Part shown: positions 7,298-16,622 of the stretch, piece by piece | Position numbering within the stretch: position 1 is the stretch's first letter | Layout of the letters: each line of letters begins with the position of its first letter | Source: a bacterium | Lineage (GTDB): Bacteria > Myxococcota_A > Bradymonadia > Bradymonadales > Bradymonadaceae | Direction: 5' to 3' | Length of the DNA: 50,576 bases | NCBI GenBank assembly: GCA_030427705.1 | Contig: JAUIBR010000019.1 | Span: forward strand, 72,001-122,576 | Notes under the pieces: generated by a model | Told to the model about the DNA's origin: nothing | The model's input: only the letters and a program-made list of their open reading frames with translations | Databases searched by the model: none | Made by a program: the position numbers and the translations under genes

Positions 7298-7516
7298 TTA
7301 ACGAATCGCTGCCTCTAACTCCTTGGCCGAGTACAGCAAGCCAGCCTTCTTGGCCGACGTCACCTTCGGAGCGGCGCCGTCAGCAAGGGCGTTGCTGGCC
7401 ACACGGAAGAGCAGGTCCACGCTTCGCCGTTGCAGAACTTCAGTAAACTCCTCGACCTGTGACCGGACCCGATCCGTAAGTTCGGTGGTGCCCTGCTTGG
7501 GCGCGTGTTGGTAGGG
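7298..7516 (-). pseudogene. Orphan C-terminal coding tail
   Basis: This frame is open from the stop codon of the GFA gene (7517-7519) to a TAA at 7298-7300. Its ~65 codons read like real protein (ELTDRVRSQVEEFTEVLQ, then AAPKVTSAKKAGLLYSAKEL) and end directly before a terminator. It has no usable start codon and is in the same frame as the GFA gene, separated by one TGA. I do not recognise the family. It may be the end of a gene cut off by a rearrangement. Confidence 0.4.
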
Positions 7517-7966
7517 TCAGGTCGAGGACGGGCCGTCCGGGAATCGAGGCGCGGTCGCCGCTCTTTCTGACCACGACGCTTCGCTGTCACAGAAAATATG
7601 CGCGGTGGGTTCTAAAAGTGTGTCGTCATCGAGGCCACCGGCCGGCAGCACGATCATGCCACTGTTCTCTTGTCTCGGTACGGGGCTTCCGCAGATGGAG
7701 CAGAAAACGCGCTTCTTTCGTGTTCCAGGTAGAGCATAGTTCGTCAATACATCCTCACCACTCTCGAAACTCAGGGAACCTGACCGAAAGAAGACGTTCG
7801 CGCCATGCAGTGTGCCGGTTTCTCTTCGACACCTGCTGCAATGACACAAGTACATGCCTTCCGGCGCATCCGCTAGAACCAGGTACTTTACAGACCCACA
7901 AAGACATCGACCGCTGTATTCGTTTAAGTTTCGTCCCGAGTTCAAAATCTCTCCGCTTGCAAACAA
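7517..7966 (-). CDS. GFA/CENP-V-like zinc protein
   Basis: This protein of about 149 residues belongs to the GFA (glutathione-dependent formaldehyde-activating enzyme-like) family. The zinc cysteines are all visible: GRCLCGSVKY near residue 20, CHCSRCRRETG near 41-51, and FCSICGSPVPR near 88-98. The family fold is clear, but the substrate of most members, including this one, is unknown. The only start in frame before the first motif is a TTG at 7964-7966, so the start is uncertain. It is transcribed away from the LRR gene at 8054. Confidence 0.85.
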   Translation of the reverse strand: MFASGEILNSGRNLNEYSGRCLCGSVKYLVLADAPEGMYLCHCSRCRRETGTLHGANVFFRSGSLSFESGEDVLTNYALPGTRKKRVFCSICGSPVPRQENSGMIVLPAGGLDDDTLLEPTAHIFCDSEASWSERAATAPRFPDGPSST

Positions 7967-8053
7967 ACTTCACTGTGCAGAATCTAGGCTCGCTCCTACA
8001 GTTGTTACAAACACTTACATCCGAGCCGGCCTGTGCTCAACGAGAAGGGATAA

Positions 8054-10918
8054 ATGACAAACTCGCAAACGTTGGCTGAGGTCTTTTCCCACGGTGACCT
8101 CGTGGACTTGAAGCCCCTGATGCGCTTGAATCAGGACGATTCAAACGCAGTGGTTCTGGATGTGTGGAACGGGGTGTCGCAATGGGGAGACCCACATAAC
8201 ATCAATGACGTGTTGGGTAGCCTCGATGCGTTTACAGCAGCTCTCGAGACCCACGGGCTAAGCGTTCAAACGCTGAAGCTCGGTGACAGCAAGCTTGATG
8301 GCAAAACGCTCGAGGCTATCGCCACTTGGCGCGGGTTCCCCAAGGTCAAGAGCCTCGACTACGGGGGCAATCGGATCAGCGCAAAAGCGCTGGGGGCCGT
8401 CGCTAGCCGTGGTGCGAGTTTGGAGCGATTGAACCTTGATTTTGTGAAGGTCGGGAAGTCGATTGCCAAACTTGCGGGGGCGCCAAAACTCAGGCGATTG
8501 TCGCTCGCTTTCGCAGATATAGACACCTCGATTCTGGCGTTGATTGCAGACACAAACCTTCCTGCGTTGTCCGAACTTTCACTGGACGGCTTTGGTCAAT
8601 ACGCCACGTGGAAGGGATACGATCAGAAGTTGGCCGATGGTCGCTTGCAGTTTCTGCCGGCGAACTTAGAAAGCCTCGCGCCGATTCTCACGGAAGAGCA
8701 GCGAACACGCTGGACGTCACTGACTCTGGGGCATGTCGAGTTGGTGCCCGACGGGTTTCAGAATGTGTCCCTCCCTAATCTTGCTGCGTTGGACCTGATG
8801 AAGGTGAAGGCTGGCGCGGCTGCCCGCAACAGTGTGGGGGCTATCGACATGCCCAAGCTTCAAGAGCTGGTGTGTGACGGTGGGCTGCCGTTCGAATGCC
8901 TAGAGAACGCGGTGTGGCTGCCCCACCTACAGGAGTTGCGGTTCAACGGCGTGGAGTATCTGGACGACACAGAATTAGGTGCTGTCTTGGCTAAGGCTGG
9001 TTCGCTAGCGAAGCTCTGGATCGAGCGAGCAGGGGCTATGGGGGAGACGGCTCGTGGGATCGCGTCAGCTGGTGCGCCGATCGAGGAGCTGCGGTTGATG
9101 TGGAACTACCTCAGAGACGAAGACGTCGCACACCTTGCCGAAGGTTGGGAGAAGACTCCGCCGAAGGTCATTGGCCTGACGGGCAATCAGCTCACCAAGG
9201 CGACCATCGAGCTGGCGGTAGAGCACGCAGATACGCTTGTTGGCTTGGGATTCGGGTACATGGAAATTGAGGACGATGACGTCCTGCCCATTCTCAATGC
9301 GGAACTGCCCAACCTTCAACTGCTGGGTCTTGCTGGCAATCGCTTGTCTGATGTGACGGCAGGGCGAGTGATGGAGCGAGAGTGGCATGAAGCCAAGCTA
9401 TTCTTGGAGTCGAACTGCTTGAGTCGGACCGTTGCAAGCGAGTTGAAGCGTAAGTTCGGGTCGCGCGTTCCCAATGTGGATCGCCAATATGACCACAAAC
9501 TAAACCTGGCTCGCGCTCCGCTGGTGGACGGATTCCGCGGTGTGAAGCTCGTTGGTTGCGAAGTACAGCCGCCTTGGCCGGAGAGTCCTAAGCCCGAGGT
9601 CGAAGGCGTAGTCTTTCCCGACGATGCGCTCCGGTGGAAACCCGTCGGAACGCGGGGGAGCGGGGCGGAGTGCGAGTTGGTGTTCACTGTGGGTAACTCC
9701 AGCACCAAGATATTTGAAGCGATCGAGCTTGAGGAGCCGCTCAAAATCGCTGACGGGAGCACGTTCTTGCAGGCTGACGGGGCGATGGGAGCTGGTGGTG
9801 CCGTGGCTGCGGTGGCAGGTGGCTTGTTGGTAAACGTGACTGCAGGATATGCGGGAGCGCCCCCAAATGTGCGGAACATCGGTGAGTGTAGGGCCGAAGT
9901 CTATGCACTCGCTTACGATGGGCAGCGGCTCGTGGTCGCTGACGGTGACGCAAACTCAGAAGCAACGCGTGTTCGTTACTTCAGGTATCTGGGGGACAAC
10001 AACGTGTGGAGCTGGCACCTCCAAGACACGCTTGAAGTAGCGTATAAGCCGGGGAGCGCGTTCTTCCCGCAAGAAATCAGTGCCGTGGTGTTCGGACCTA
10101 AGCCTGGTGAGTTCGGCAAGCTTTGGATCTGCGCGGTGCTCGGTTGGGGAGTCACGCTCAGTGATGGTCCAGCCTTCTTGCACGAGCTCGCCTCGGTTGG
10201 CCCAGAGTTTAGTTCTGATAGAGGAATGGTGGTCGACAGAGAGGGACGGGGTTTCTCCTTTGGCATGGACCAGCGCGTCGCTCAGAAGCTGTACAAAGCA
10301 GCCAAGGCAGCGCTGCCGTCAAAATCAGAGGTCACGCGTTTGGCCTCGGAGCGTTCGGAGAACCAGAGCAAGGTGGTTGAGGCTGTTGTCGTCCAAGGGC
10401 CCAAGCTGTGGACTGAAGCTAACGATTGGTACGAGTCCTCGGTATGGAATCTCGAGGTGAAGTTCGTGGAGGAACCCACAAGCGAGCAACGCGTGGCGGT
10501 GGCGCTCGCGCTCAGAAACTGGGTTGCAGGTACCGCAGGGTTGTTTGAGTCAAGCGCCTACGCCCCTGTGTGGAGTGGGAAGTGGACGATTGTTCAGGTG
10601 GAAGAGCGCAGCTTCATGACAGATGCATGGAGTGTTCGGGATGCGATTGGAGAATTGGGGTATCTGGTGAACCGTCTGCATCACGTCCATCCGATCGCGG
10701 AAGCCGTGTTCCTCGAATGCACGTCCCACGGTAACCCCGACATCCCCAGCGACGGGCCTTTGCACCCCGATCCCGGAATGATGCATGTTTTGGAGGCCGC
10801 GGACGCGACCTATGATCGTAGCCGTGATGAGAGTCTTCCTCTTTATGCCACGGACCCGATGGTTGATGAGGCTTGGGAGGCCGCAAAACCAACCGAGGGT
10901 GTTTCGCGTGTGCAGTGA
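8054..10918 (+). CDS. Large leucine-rich-repeat protein, function unknown
   Basis: This 954-residue protein has no signal peptide or membrane helix, so it is likely cytoplasmic. Residues ~65-480 contain irregular leucine-rich repeats, for example LERLNLDFVKV, LRRLSLAFADI, LPALSELSLDGF, LAALDLMKV, LQELRFNGVEYL and LQLLGLAGNRL, spaced about 25-30 residues apart as in ribonuclease-inhibitor-like repeats. The second half (~485-954) is a different, Trp- and Gly-rich beta-type region with no motif I recognise. AAGGG lies ahead of the ATG. The gene stands alone between the divergent GFA gene and acnB. LRRs imply protein binding; nothing shows the partner. Confidence 0.8.
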   Translation: MTNSQTLAEVFSHGDLVDLKPLMRLNQDDSNAVVLDVWNGVSQWGDPHNINDVLGSLDAFTAALETHGLSVQTLKLGDSKLDGKTLEAIATWRGFPKVKSLDYGGNRISAKALGAVASRGASLERLNLDFVKVGKSIAKLAGAPKLRRLSLAFADIDTSILALIADTNLPALSELSLDGFGQYATWKGYDQKLADGRLQFLPANLESLAPILTEEQRTRWTSLTLGHVELVPDGFQNVSLPNLAALDLMKVKAGAAARNSVGAIDMPKLQELVCDGGLPFECLENAVWLPHLQELRFNGVEYLDDTELGAVLAKAGSLAKLWIERAGAMGETARGIASAGAPIEELRLMWNYLRDEDVAHLAEGWEKTPPKVIGLTGNQLTKATIELAVEHADTLVGLGFGYMEIEDDDVLPILNAELPNLQLLGLAGNRLSDVTAGRVMEREWHEAKLFLESNCLSRTVASELKRKFGSRVPNVDRQYDHKLNLARAPLVDGFRGVKLVGCEVQPPWPESPKPEVEGVVFPDDALRWKPVGTRGSGAECELVFTVGNSSTKIFEAIELEEPLKIADGSTFLQADGAMGAGGAVAAVAGGLLVNVTAGYAGAPPNVRNIGECRAEVYALAYDGQRLVVADGDANSEATRVRYFRYLGDNNVWSWHLQDTLEVAYKPGSAFFPQEISAVVFGPKPGEFGKLWICAVLGWGVTLSDGPAFLHELASVGPEFSSDRGMVVDREGRGFSFGMDQRVAQKLYKAAKAALPSKSEVTRLASERSENQSKVVEAVVVQGPKLWTEANDWYESSVWNLEVKFVEEPTSEQRVAVALALRNWVAGTAGLFESSAYAPVWSGKWTIVQVEERSFMTDAWSVRDAIGELGYLVNRLHHVHPIAEAVFLECTSHGNPDIPSDGPLHPDPGMMHVLEAADATYDRSRDESLPLYATDPMVDEAWEAAKPTEGVSRVQ

Positions 10919-10976
10919 ACGAAACATATCATCCACCGCAATACGTCCCTCAACCGTTCACACCGTAGAAAATCCC

Positions 10977-13748
10977 ATGAGCTTGTACACAGACTACCTG
11001 GCACAAATCGAAACACGTAAAGAGCAAGGCTTGCACCCCAAGCCGATTGAAGATGCACCTCTGGTCGAAGAGTTGATCGCTCAGATCAAAGACGCCGGAC
11101 ACGAACATCGGGCGGATTCGCTCAACTTCCTCATCTACAATACGCTTCCGGGTACAACCAGTGCGGCTGGGGTCAAGGCACAGTTCCTCACGTAACTCTT
11201 GAGCAACTCAGTCGCCAAGGCATGACCAGCCTTGTACGCAGCCTCAAGTCTGTCGGTGTCGGCTTCGTAGAGAAACACCTGAGTTTTGAGGACATCAGTC
11301 GCGCTCCGCGCAATTGCGGCATCATCGCCCAACGCAAGATCGAGCAGGACCTCCACCGATGGTCCGCCTTTCATGTGCGAGAGCAATTCGAACGCAAACT
11401 CTGGCGAAATCTCGTCGACGACTGTCTCGCCCACGATGATTTCCTTGGCAGCGGAATTCTTCACGGAGCTGCCCGATGTCGACGAGACTATTCAGGTCGT
11501 GACGTATGTCACGGCGGTGGGTGATGTATCGACGGACCTTTTGTCGCCAGGTAGCGACGCGCACTCTCGGTCGGACCGCGAGCTGCACGGACAATGCCTC
11601 TTTGAGCACGACAAGGTGGAGCAGGCGGTGCTCAAGTCGCTCAAAGAACAGCACCCAGATAAGCGCGTGATGCTTGTGGCCGAGAAGGGGACCATGGGCG
11701 TAGGTTCATCGCGTATGTCGGGTGTCAACAACGTCGCGTTGTGGACGGGTATTCAGGCCAGCCCATACGTTCCGTTCATCAATATCGCGCCGATCGTTGG
11801 TGGCACCAACGGCATCTCGCCCATCTTCCTTACCACCGTGGGTGTGACGGGCGGTATTGGTTTGGACCTCAAAAACTGGGTCAAAAAGCTGGACGAAAAT
11901 GGCGACGTCATCTTCAACGAAGACGGCGAGCCTGAGCTGGAGCAGGTGTACTCGATCGATACCGGTACCGTGCTCACCATCAATACCAAGACGAAGAAGC
12001 TCTACAACGAGGACGGCACGCAGGAGCTGTGTGATATCTCGTCAGCGCTGACGCCACAGAAACTTGAGTTCATTCGAGCTCAGGGCTCCTATGCTGTCGT
12101 CTTCGGCAAGAAGCTTCAGACCACCGCGGCTGCGATTCTTGGAGTCGATATTCCTGCGGTCTATGCGACGTCCAAGGAGATTTCGCATGCAGGTCAGGGC
12201 TTTACCGCCGTGGAGAAGATTTTCAACAAGAACGCTGTGGGTGTGACGCCGGGTACGGTGCTTCACGCTGGTTCGGACGTGCGTGTGAAGGTCAACATCG
12301 TTGGCTCGCAGGACACGACGGGCCTGATGACCTCCCAAGAGTTGGAAATGATGGCAGCCACCATTATCTCGCCAACCGTCGACGGTTCATATCAGTCCGG
12401 CTGCCACACGGCGTCGGTTTGGGATGCGAAGTCACGTCGCAATATCCCCAAGCTCATGAGCTTCATGAATAAGTTCGGGCTCATTACGGCTCGCGACCCA
12501 AAAAATGAGTACCACCCGATGACCGACGTCATCCACAAAGTGCTCAACGACATTACGATCGACGACTGGGCCGTGATCATCGGCGGTGACTCTCACACAC
12601 GGATGTCCAAAGGTGTCGCGTTTGGCGCGGACTCAGGCACCGTGGCGCTTGCGCTGGCAACGGGGGAGGCGACTATGCCCATCCCGCAATCTGTCAAAGT
12701 CACCTTCAAAGGCACGTTGAAAGAGCACATGGATTTCCGCGACGTCGTGCATGCCACGCAGGCGCAGATGCTCAAGGCTTTCGAAGGCGAGAACGTCTTT
12801 CAGGGGCGTGTGATCGAGGTGCATATCGGCACGTTGCTCTCTGACCAAGCCTTCACGTTTACGGACTGGACGGCCGAGATGAAGGCCAAAGCGTCCATCT
12901 GCATTTCTGAGCCCGAAACGCTGATTCAGTCGTTGGAGATTTCCAAGAGCCGCATTCAAATCATGATCGAACGTGGCATGGATAACCAGAAGCAGGTCCT
13001 GCAAGGGCTGATCGACAAAGCGAACGCGCGAATTGAGGAACTTCGTTCCGGTTCCAAGCCGGCGTTGATGCCTGATGAAAACGCAAAGTACGCGGCTGAG
13101 TTTGTTGTCGACCTCGACCAAATCAACGAACCGATGATCGCTGACCCAGACGTCAACAACGAGGACGTGTCCAAGCGCTATACACACGACACGATTCGCC
13201 CTATCTCGTACTACGGTGCGACCAAGAAGGTGGACCTCGGATTCGTCGGCTCGTGCATGGTTCACAAGGGGGACATGCAAATCTTGGCGCAGATGCTCCG
13301 GAATATTGAATCGCAGCAAGGCACGGTTGAGTTCAAAGCTCCGTTAGTTGTTGCTCCGCCGACCTATAATATCGTTCACGAACTCAAGGATGAGGGCGAC
13401 TGGGAGATTCTCCAGAAGTACGCCGGATTCGAGTTCGATGATGCGAACCCGAAGAGCAGCGCCCGCACAAGCTATGAGAACACGATGTATCTGGAGCGCC
13501 CTGGCTGCAATCTCTGCATGGGTAACCAGGAGAAAGCCGAGAAAGGCGACACCGTGATGGCAACGTCGACACGTCTTTTCCAAGGCCGTGTTGTGGCTGA
13601 TAGTGACGAGAAGAAGGGCGAGTCACTCTTGGCTTCGACGCCAGTGGTTGTGCTTTCGACCATTCTTGGTCGGACGCCTAGCATCGACGAGTACATCGCT
13701 GCGGTTGATGGCATCAACCTCACACACTACGCGCCTCCTACGCACTAA
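10977..13748 (+). pseudogene. acnB: Aconitase B, interrupted by an internal inversion
   Basis: AcnB interconverts citrate and isocitrate (and 2-methylisocitrate) with a [4Fe-4S] cluster. Residues 1-71 read forward to 11190 (MSLYTDYLAQIETRKEQGLH...), then hit a stop at 11193-11195. From 11449 the forward frame resumes with AAEFFTELPD and runs to 13748. It contains GVGSSRMSG, GGDSHTRMSKGV, the cluster cysteine in GSCMVHKGD and the pair in CNLCMGNQ, so the catalytic part is complete. The missing N-terminal helical segment is present on the opposite strand at 11191-11448. Re-inverting that segment gives one frame of 923 codons. As written, no full-length protein can be made; a real inversion and an assembly error are both possible. 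Confidence 0.85.
11191..11448 (-). other. Inverted 258-bp segment of acnB
   Basis: The minus strand here encodes AcnB residues that belong between the two forward parts: KEIIVGETVVDEISPEFAF, ELLSHMKGGPSVEVLLDLAL and DRLEAAYKAGHALATELLKS, matching the E. coli AcnB region IELLGTMQGGYNIHPLIDAL. With breakpoints 11190/11191 and 11448/11449 the rejoined codons read QFL-T-KEI and KSY-A-AEF, both in frame. No long inverted repeat flanks the segment. The flanks share only short, direct similarity (GGCA...TTC.TCACG). Confidence 0.85.
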
Positions 13749-13756
13749 GTGCTGGG

Positions 13757-13870
13757 TCAGTTTTGGACATCCACCAAGCTGATAAACTCTTCCAGGTCGG
13801 TGTAGCCGTCGTTGTCTTCGCCGCCTGCCATCACGGCTAAGTAGTCGGTGTCGTTCTGGTCGGTGTCCCG
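13757..13870 (-). pseudogene. C-terminal fragment with calcium-binding-like repeat
   Basis: The end of this minus-strand frame reads RDTDQNDTDYLAVMAGG and EDNDGYTDLEEFISLVDVQN. This is the Asp-rich, EF-hand/thrombospondin-3-like end seen in secreted polysaccharide lyases and related proteins. Upstream of about 13870 the frame stops looking like protein. The right boundary is approximate. Confidence 0.45.
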
Positions 13871-14061
13871 GACCCAGCGCGACGTTCGGCTGGCCCAAAT
13901 ATCCATCGATGACACGGTCGGTTGATACGCTGGACGCGGACGGCGTCCCCTTGGATTGGACGCTACCCGCCGATATCGACTACCAGGCAGGATACAGTCG
14001 GCTAGAACTTTATCTGGCTGATATCGCAGGCGACTTTCACATGTTACGCAACAACCTGTAG
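13871..14061 (+). pseudogene. Second calcium-binding-like C-terminal fragment, opposite strand
   Basis: The plus strand reads PSATFGWPKYPSMTRSVDTL, then DADGVPLDWTLPADIDYQAG and YSRLELYLADIAGDFHMLRN before a TAG at 14059-14061. The Asp-rich DxDG..DW block followed by Y..LE.YL resembles the same secreted-protein tails as the fragment on its left, but it points the other way. An ATG at 13909 would give 50 residues. The two fragments meet head to head near 13870, which marks a rearrangement junction. Confidence 0.4.
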
Positions 14062-14106
14062 TTTTCACTATCAACAGATTCGTGGTGTTTGAGCTCCGGA
14101 GGGTGC

Positions 14107-14443
14107 TTGAAGAAGGTTGTATTGCTTGCCGCTGGTGCGACGTTGGGCGGGTTCCTTTTTGGGTTTGATACGGCGGTAATCAACGGCGCCCGCTTATATC
14201 GCGGAGATTGCGCCGGCTAGCCACAGGGGCCGGCTGGGATCGTTACAACAACTGGCGATTGTCAGCGGAATCTTCGTCTCGGGACTGTCGAACTACGCAA
14301 TTGGGCTTGCGGCAGGTGGTGCGGAAGGAACGCTATTTGGTGGGATGGAAGCATGGCGCTGGATGTTCTTCATTGAGGCCATTCCTGCGTTTGCCTACGT
14401 TTTTTGCGCCTTAAAACTACCTGAGTCGCCGCGCTACCTTGAC
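14107..14443 (+). pseudogene. MFS sugar-transporter remnant with internal deletion
   Basis: From a TTG at 14107 (GGAGG just upstream) the frame reads the first helix of a sugar porter, LGGFLFGFDTAVINGA. At about 14190 the homology jumps to another frame and continues as PAYIAEIAPASHRGRLGSLQ, then a helix, then AWRWMFFIEAIPAFAYVF and LPESPRYL at about 14440. In intact family members roughly 100 residues separate these blocks, so helices 2-4 are missing, and everything after PESPRYL is missing too. The jump occurs at a GGCGCC. The gene cannot make a functional transporter. Confidence 0.75.
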
Positions 14444-14574
14444 GCCCATGTCACGTTGGGACTCGCCGTCCGAAGTTTGCGAACAACCACACACCGCCAA
14501 CGCAAGGAAGATTACCAGCCGAGGTTTCCTGATGAATCTCCGTGTGTTCCAAGCATAGATGATAGCGCAATAGC

Positions 14575-15462
14575 GTGTCTTCCACCTACCATAGCTTCAT
14601 GGATGATTGGCGAGGCGAACCAGGAGCTTCATCACCAGGCATGGTGCGTTTTGCGCGCGACCGCGTAGGGCCAATCGTGCGGCTGTTTTTCCATCCGACC
14701 ATCACCGGTCTCGAGAATCTGCCACAAGAAGGTGCGTACCTTCTGGTGTCCAACCACAATGCGGGATTGGGCCTGGCCGAGATTTTCAGTTTCGCGGCCT
14801 TATGGGCTGAGAAGTTCGAAGGCGAGCGTCCCATTGCTGCCTTTGCGCACCCATTGGGGTTCAAGTTTTGGCCGATGACTGCGGTTCATGACGCGCTTGG
14901 GTCCGTTCCTTCGACCTACGAGGCTGCCTACGAAACTCTGGAAATGGGCGTGCCGATTCTTGTCTTTCCGGGCGGTGACCATGAGACGTTGCGCCCCGTG
15001 TGGCAGGCAAACCGCGTGGATTTCGGCGGGCGCAAAGGATTCCTTCGCATCGCAAAGAAGATGAACTGCACGATCGTGCCGATGGCAATTCAAGGCAGTC
15101 ACTACACCGCTCCCATGTTGATGCGTGCGCGTTTTCTCGCCTGGTTGCTGGTCATCCCAAGGGCGCTGGGACAGAAGCGCTGGGGCATCTCGTTGCTTGG
15201 CCTAATTGGTCTCATTCCCATCTTCTTTTTGCCTCTGGACGCATGGATACGGGCCGTAGTTGCGATGGTCTGGCTCAGCACGCCGCTGAACCTGGTGCCA
15301 TGGATTCCATGGACGATTCGTTTCAAAATCGGTGCTCCGATCGAGCCCTCCACACTGTTTGCGTCAGATGATCTCGACGACACGCTTCACACGGTCGAGG
15401 CGACGATTCAGGCACTCTTGGTTGACGATACGGGCGGACTTGGAGCAGAGAACGAAGCATGA
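14575..15462 (+). CDS. Lysophospholipid/glycerolipid acyltransferase family protein
   Basis: This protein of 287-295 residues belongs to the LPLAT (PlsC-like) acyltransferases, which move acyl chains onto glycerolipids at the membrane. Recognisable blocks are LLVSNHNAGLG (~residues 57-67), PLGFKFWPM, LVFPGGDHETLRP (~130) and MAIQGSHYTAP. The usual HX4D box has Gly instead of Asp (HNAGLG), and FPEG is FPGG. This is nearer to the MGAT/DAGAT-like branch than to PlsC, and activity is less certain. Hydrophobic stretches lie near residues 190-245. Either the GTG at 14575 or the ATG at 14599 could be the start. Its stop overlaps the antiporter start by four bases. Confidence 0.8.
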   Translation: MSSTYHSFMDDWRGEPGASSPGMVRFARDRVGPIVRLFFHPTITGLENLPQEGAYLLVSNHNAGLGLAEIFSFAALWAEKFEGERPIAAFAHPLGFKFWPMTAVHDALGSVPSTYEAAYETLEMGVPILVFPGGDHETLRPVWQANRVDFGGRKGFLRIAKKMNCTIVPMAIQGSHYTAPMLMRARFLAWLLVIPRALGQKRWGISLLGLIGLIPIFFLPLDAWIRAVVAMVWLSTPLNLVPWIPWTIRFKIGAPIEPSTLFASDDLDDTLHTVEATIQALLVDDTGGLGAENEA

Positions 15463-16622
15463 ACGAGCTTCATCTCATACTGCTGACGTTAGGGGCAGCG
15501 CTGTTGGCGTCTGCCTTTGGGCGCACCGGCGCAGCCTTCCTGCATGTCCCACAGGTGTCGCTCTTGATGCTTCTTGGGCTGGCGTTCGGTCCCCTTGGGC
15601 TTGACGTCGTGCCGCCTCAAGCGCGGGAAAGCTGGTACCCGATGGTATCCGAGGTCACACTTGCCATGGTTGGCTTCCTCGTGGGCGGCGAGTTTTCGAA
15701 ATCGAAGCTCAAGGAAAACGGCCGTGCTGTCATGGCAGTTTCCTTGTTGTTGGCGCTCTTTTCGTTCGTCTTTGTCGGGGTTGGTTCCTGGTTGATTGGT
15801 GTGCCGCTAGCGACGGCATTGGTCTTGGGGTGCGCCGCCATCGCAACGGATCCAGCGGCGGTTCAGAGCGTAGTGAAGGAGACCGAATCCAAGGGTCCAA
15901 TATCTCGAACGCTTTTGGGAATCGTCGCTATCGACGACCTGTGGGGATTGCTGATCTTCTCCGGTGTGCTGGCGTACCTTGTCGGTGGGGACGATGGCCT
16001 CACGAGCGGTCTAATCGAGGCTGGTGGGTCTCTAGTGCTGGGCGCAGGACTGGGGTTGACGATGTCGTTGATGACCGGTCGATTGCTGCGCGGAAAACCC
16101 ACGACCGCGGAAGCTCTGGGGTTCGTATTTATCTCGTGCGGGCTGGCGGAGCATTTTGAGCTCTCCTACCTGTTGACCGCGGTCACGATGGGAGCTGTCG
16201 TGGTCAATACGGCCAAGCACCACAAGCGCACGTTCAAACAGGTTGAGGGGATAGAGTGGCCCTTCTTGGTCGTGTTTTTTGTGCTGTCGGGCGCGACTGT
16301 ACAGGCCGAGGCTGTCTCGACCGCTTTGCCAGCGCTGACCGTCTATGTGGTTCTACGGGTTGCCGCGCGGATTCTCGCGGGCCAGGTGGGCACACGTCTT
16401 GTCGGTATGGAAGGGCGTGCACACTGGATCGGCGCAGCGTTGCTGCCGCAGGCTGGTGTCGCGTTGGGGCTTGTGCTGGTCGTTTCGCAGCGTCTGCCCG
16501 AGATTGGTCAACTGGCGCAAGCCGTGGTTATCTTGGGCACCGTTGGATTCGAGGTGGTCGGTCCCGTGCTAACCAAGTCCCTGCTGAAACGTGCGGATGA
16601 AGTGCACGAGGGCAAGGCCTAG
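15459..16622 (+). CDS. Cation:proton antiporter (CPA family)
   Basis: This 387-residue inner-membrane protein has about 11-12 hydrophobic helices and no soluble RCK/TrkA domain. Family hallmarks are the acidic membrane motifs GCAAIATDPAAVQSVVKE (~residues 126-143) and GIVAIDDLWGLL (~155-166), the ion-binding aspartates of Na+/H+ or K+/H+ antiporters. The ATG lies within the acyltransferase stop (ATGA), so the two genes are co-translated. The pairing suggests a joint role in membrane lipid or pH homeostasis. The ion specificity cannot be read from sequence. It ends overlapping the convergent cysteine-rich gene. Confidence 0.88.
   Translation: MNELHLILLTLGAALLASAFGRTGAAFLHVPQVSLLMLLGLAFGPLGLDVVPPQARESWYPMVSEVTLAMVGFLVGGEFSKSKLKENGRAVMAVSLLLALFSFVFVGVGSWLIGVPLATALVLGCAAIATDPAAVQSVVKETESKGPISRTLLGIVAIDDLWGLLIFSGVLAYLVGGDDGLTSGLIEAGGSLVLGAGLGLTMSLMTGRLLRGKPTTAEALGFVFISCGLAEHFELSYLLTAVTMGAVVVNTAKHHKRTFKQVEGIEWPFLVVFFVLSGATVQAEAVSTALPALTVYVVLRVAARILAGQVGTRLVGMEGRAHWIGAALLPQAGVALGLVLVVSQRLPEIGQLAQAVVILGTVGFEVVGPVLTKSLLKRADEVHEGKA

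Noticed and set aside
7290..7320. Integron attC-like core (GCTTAAC)
   Set aside because: No partner GTTRRRY core or imperfect stem of the right length was found, and no integrase is present.
11286..11435. Upstream start of a shorter aconitase at 11286
   Set aside because: This stretch is the antisense of acnB's own N-terminal segment and translates to Ser-rich nonsense; it is not a natural N-terminus.
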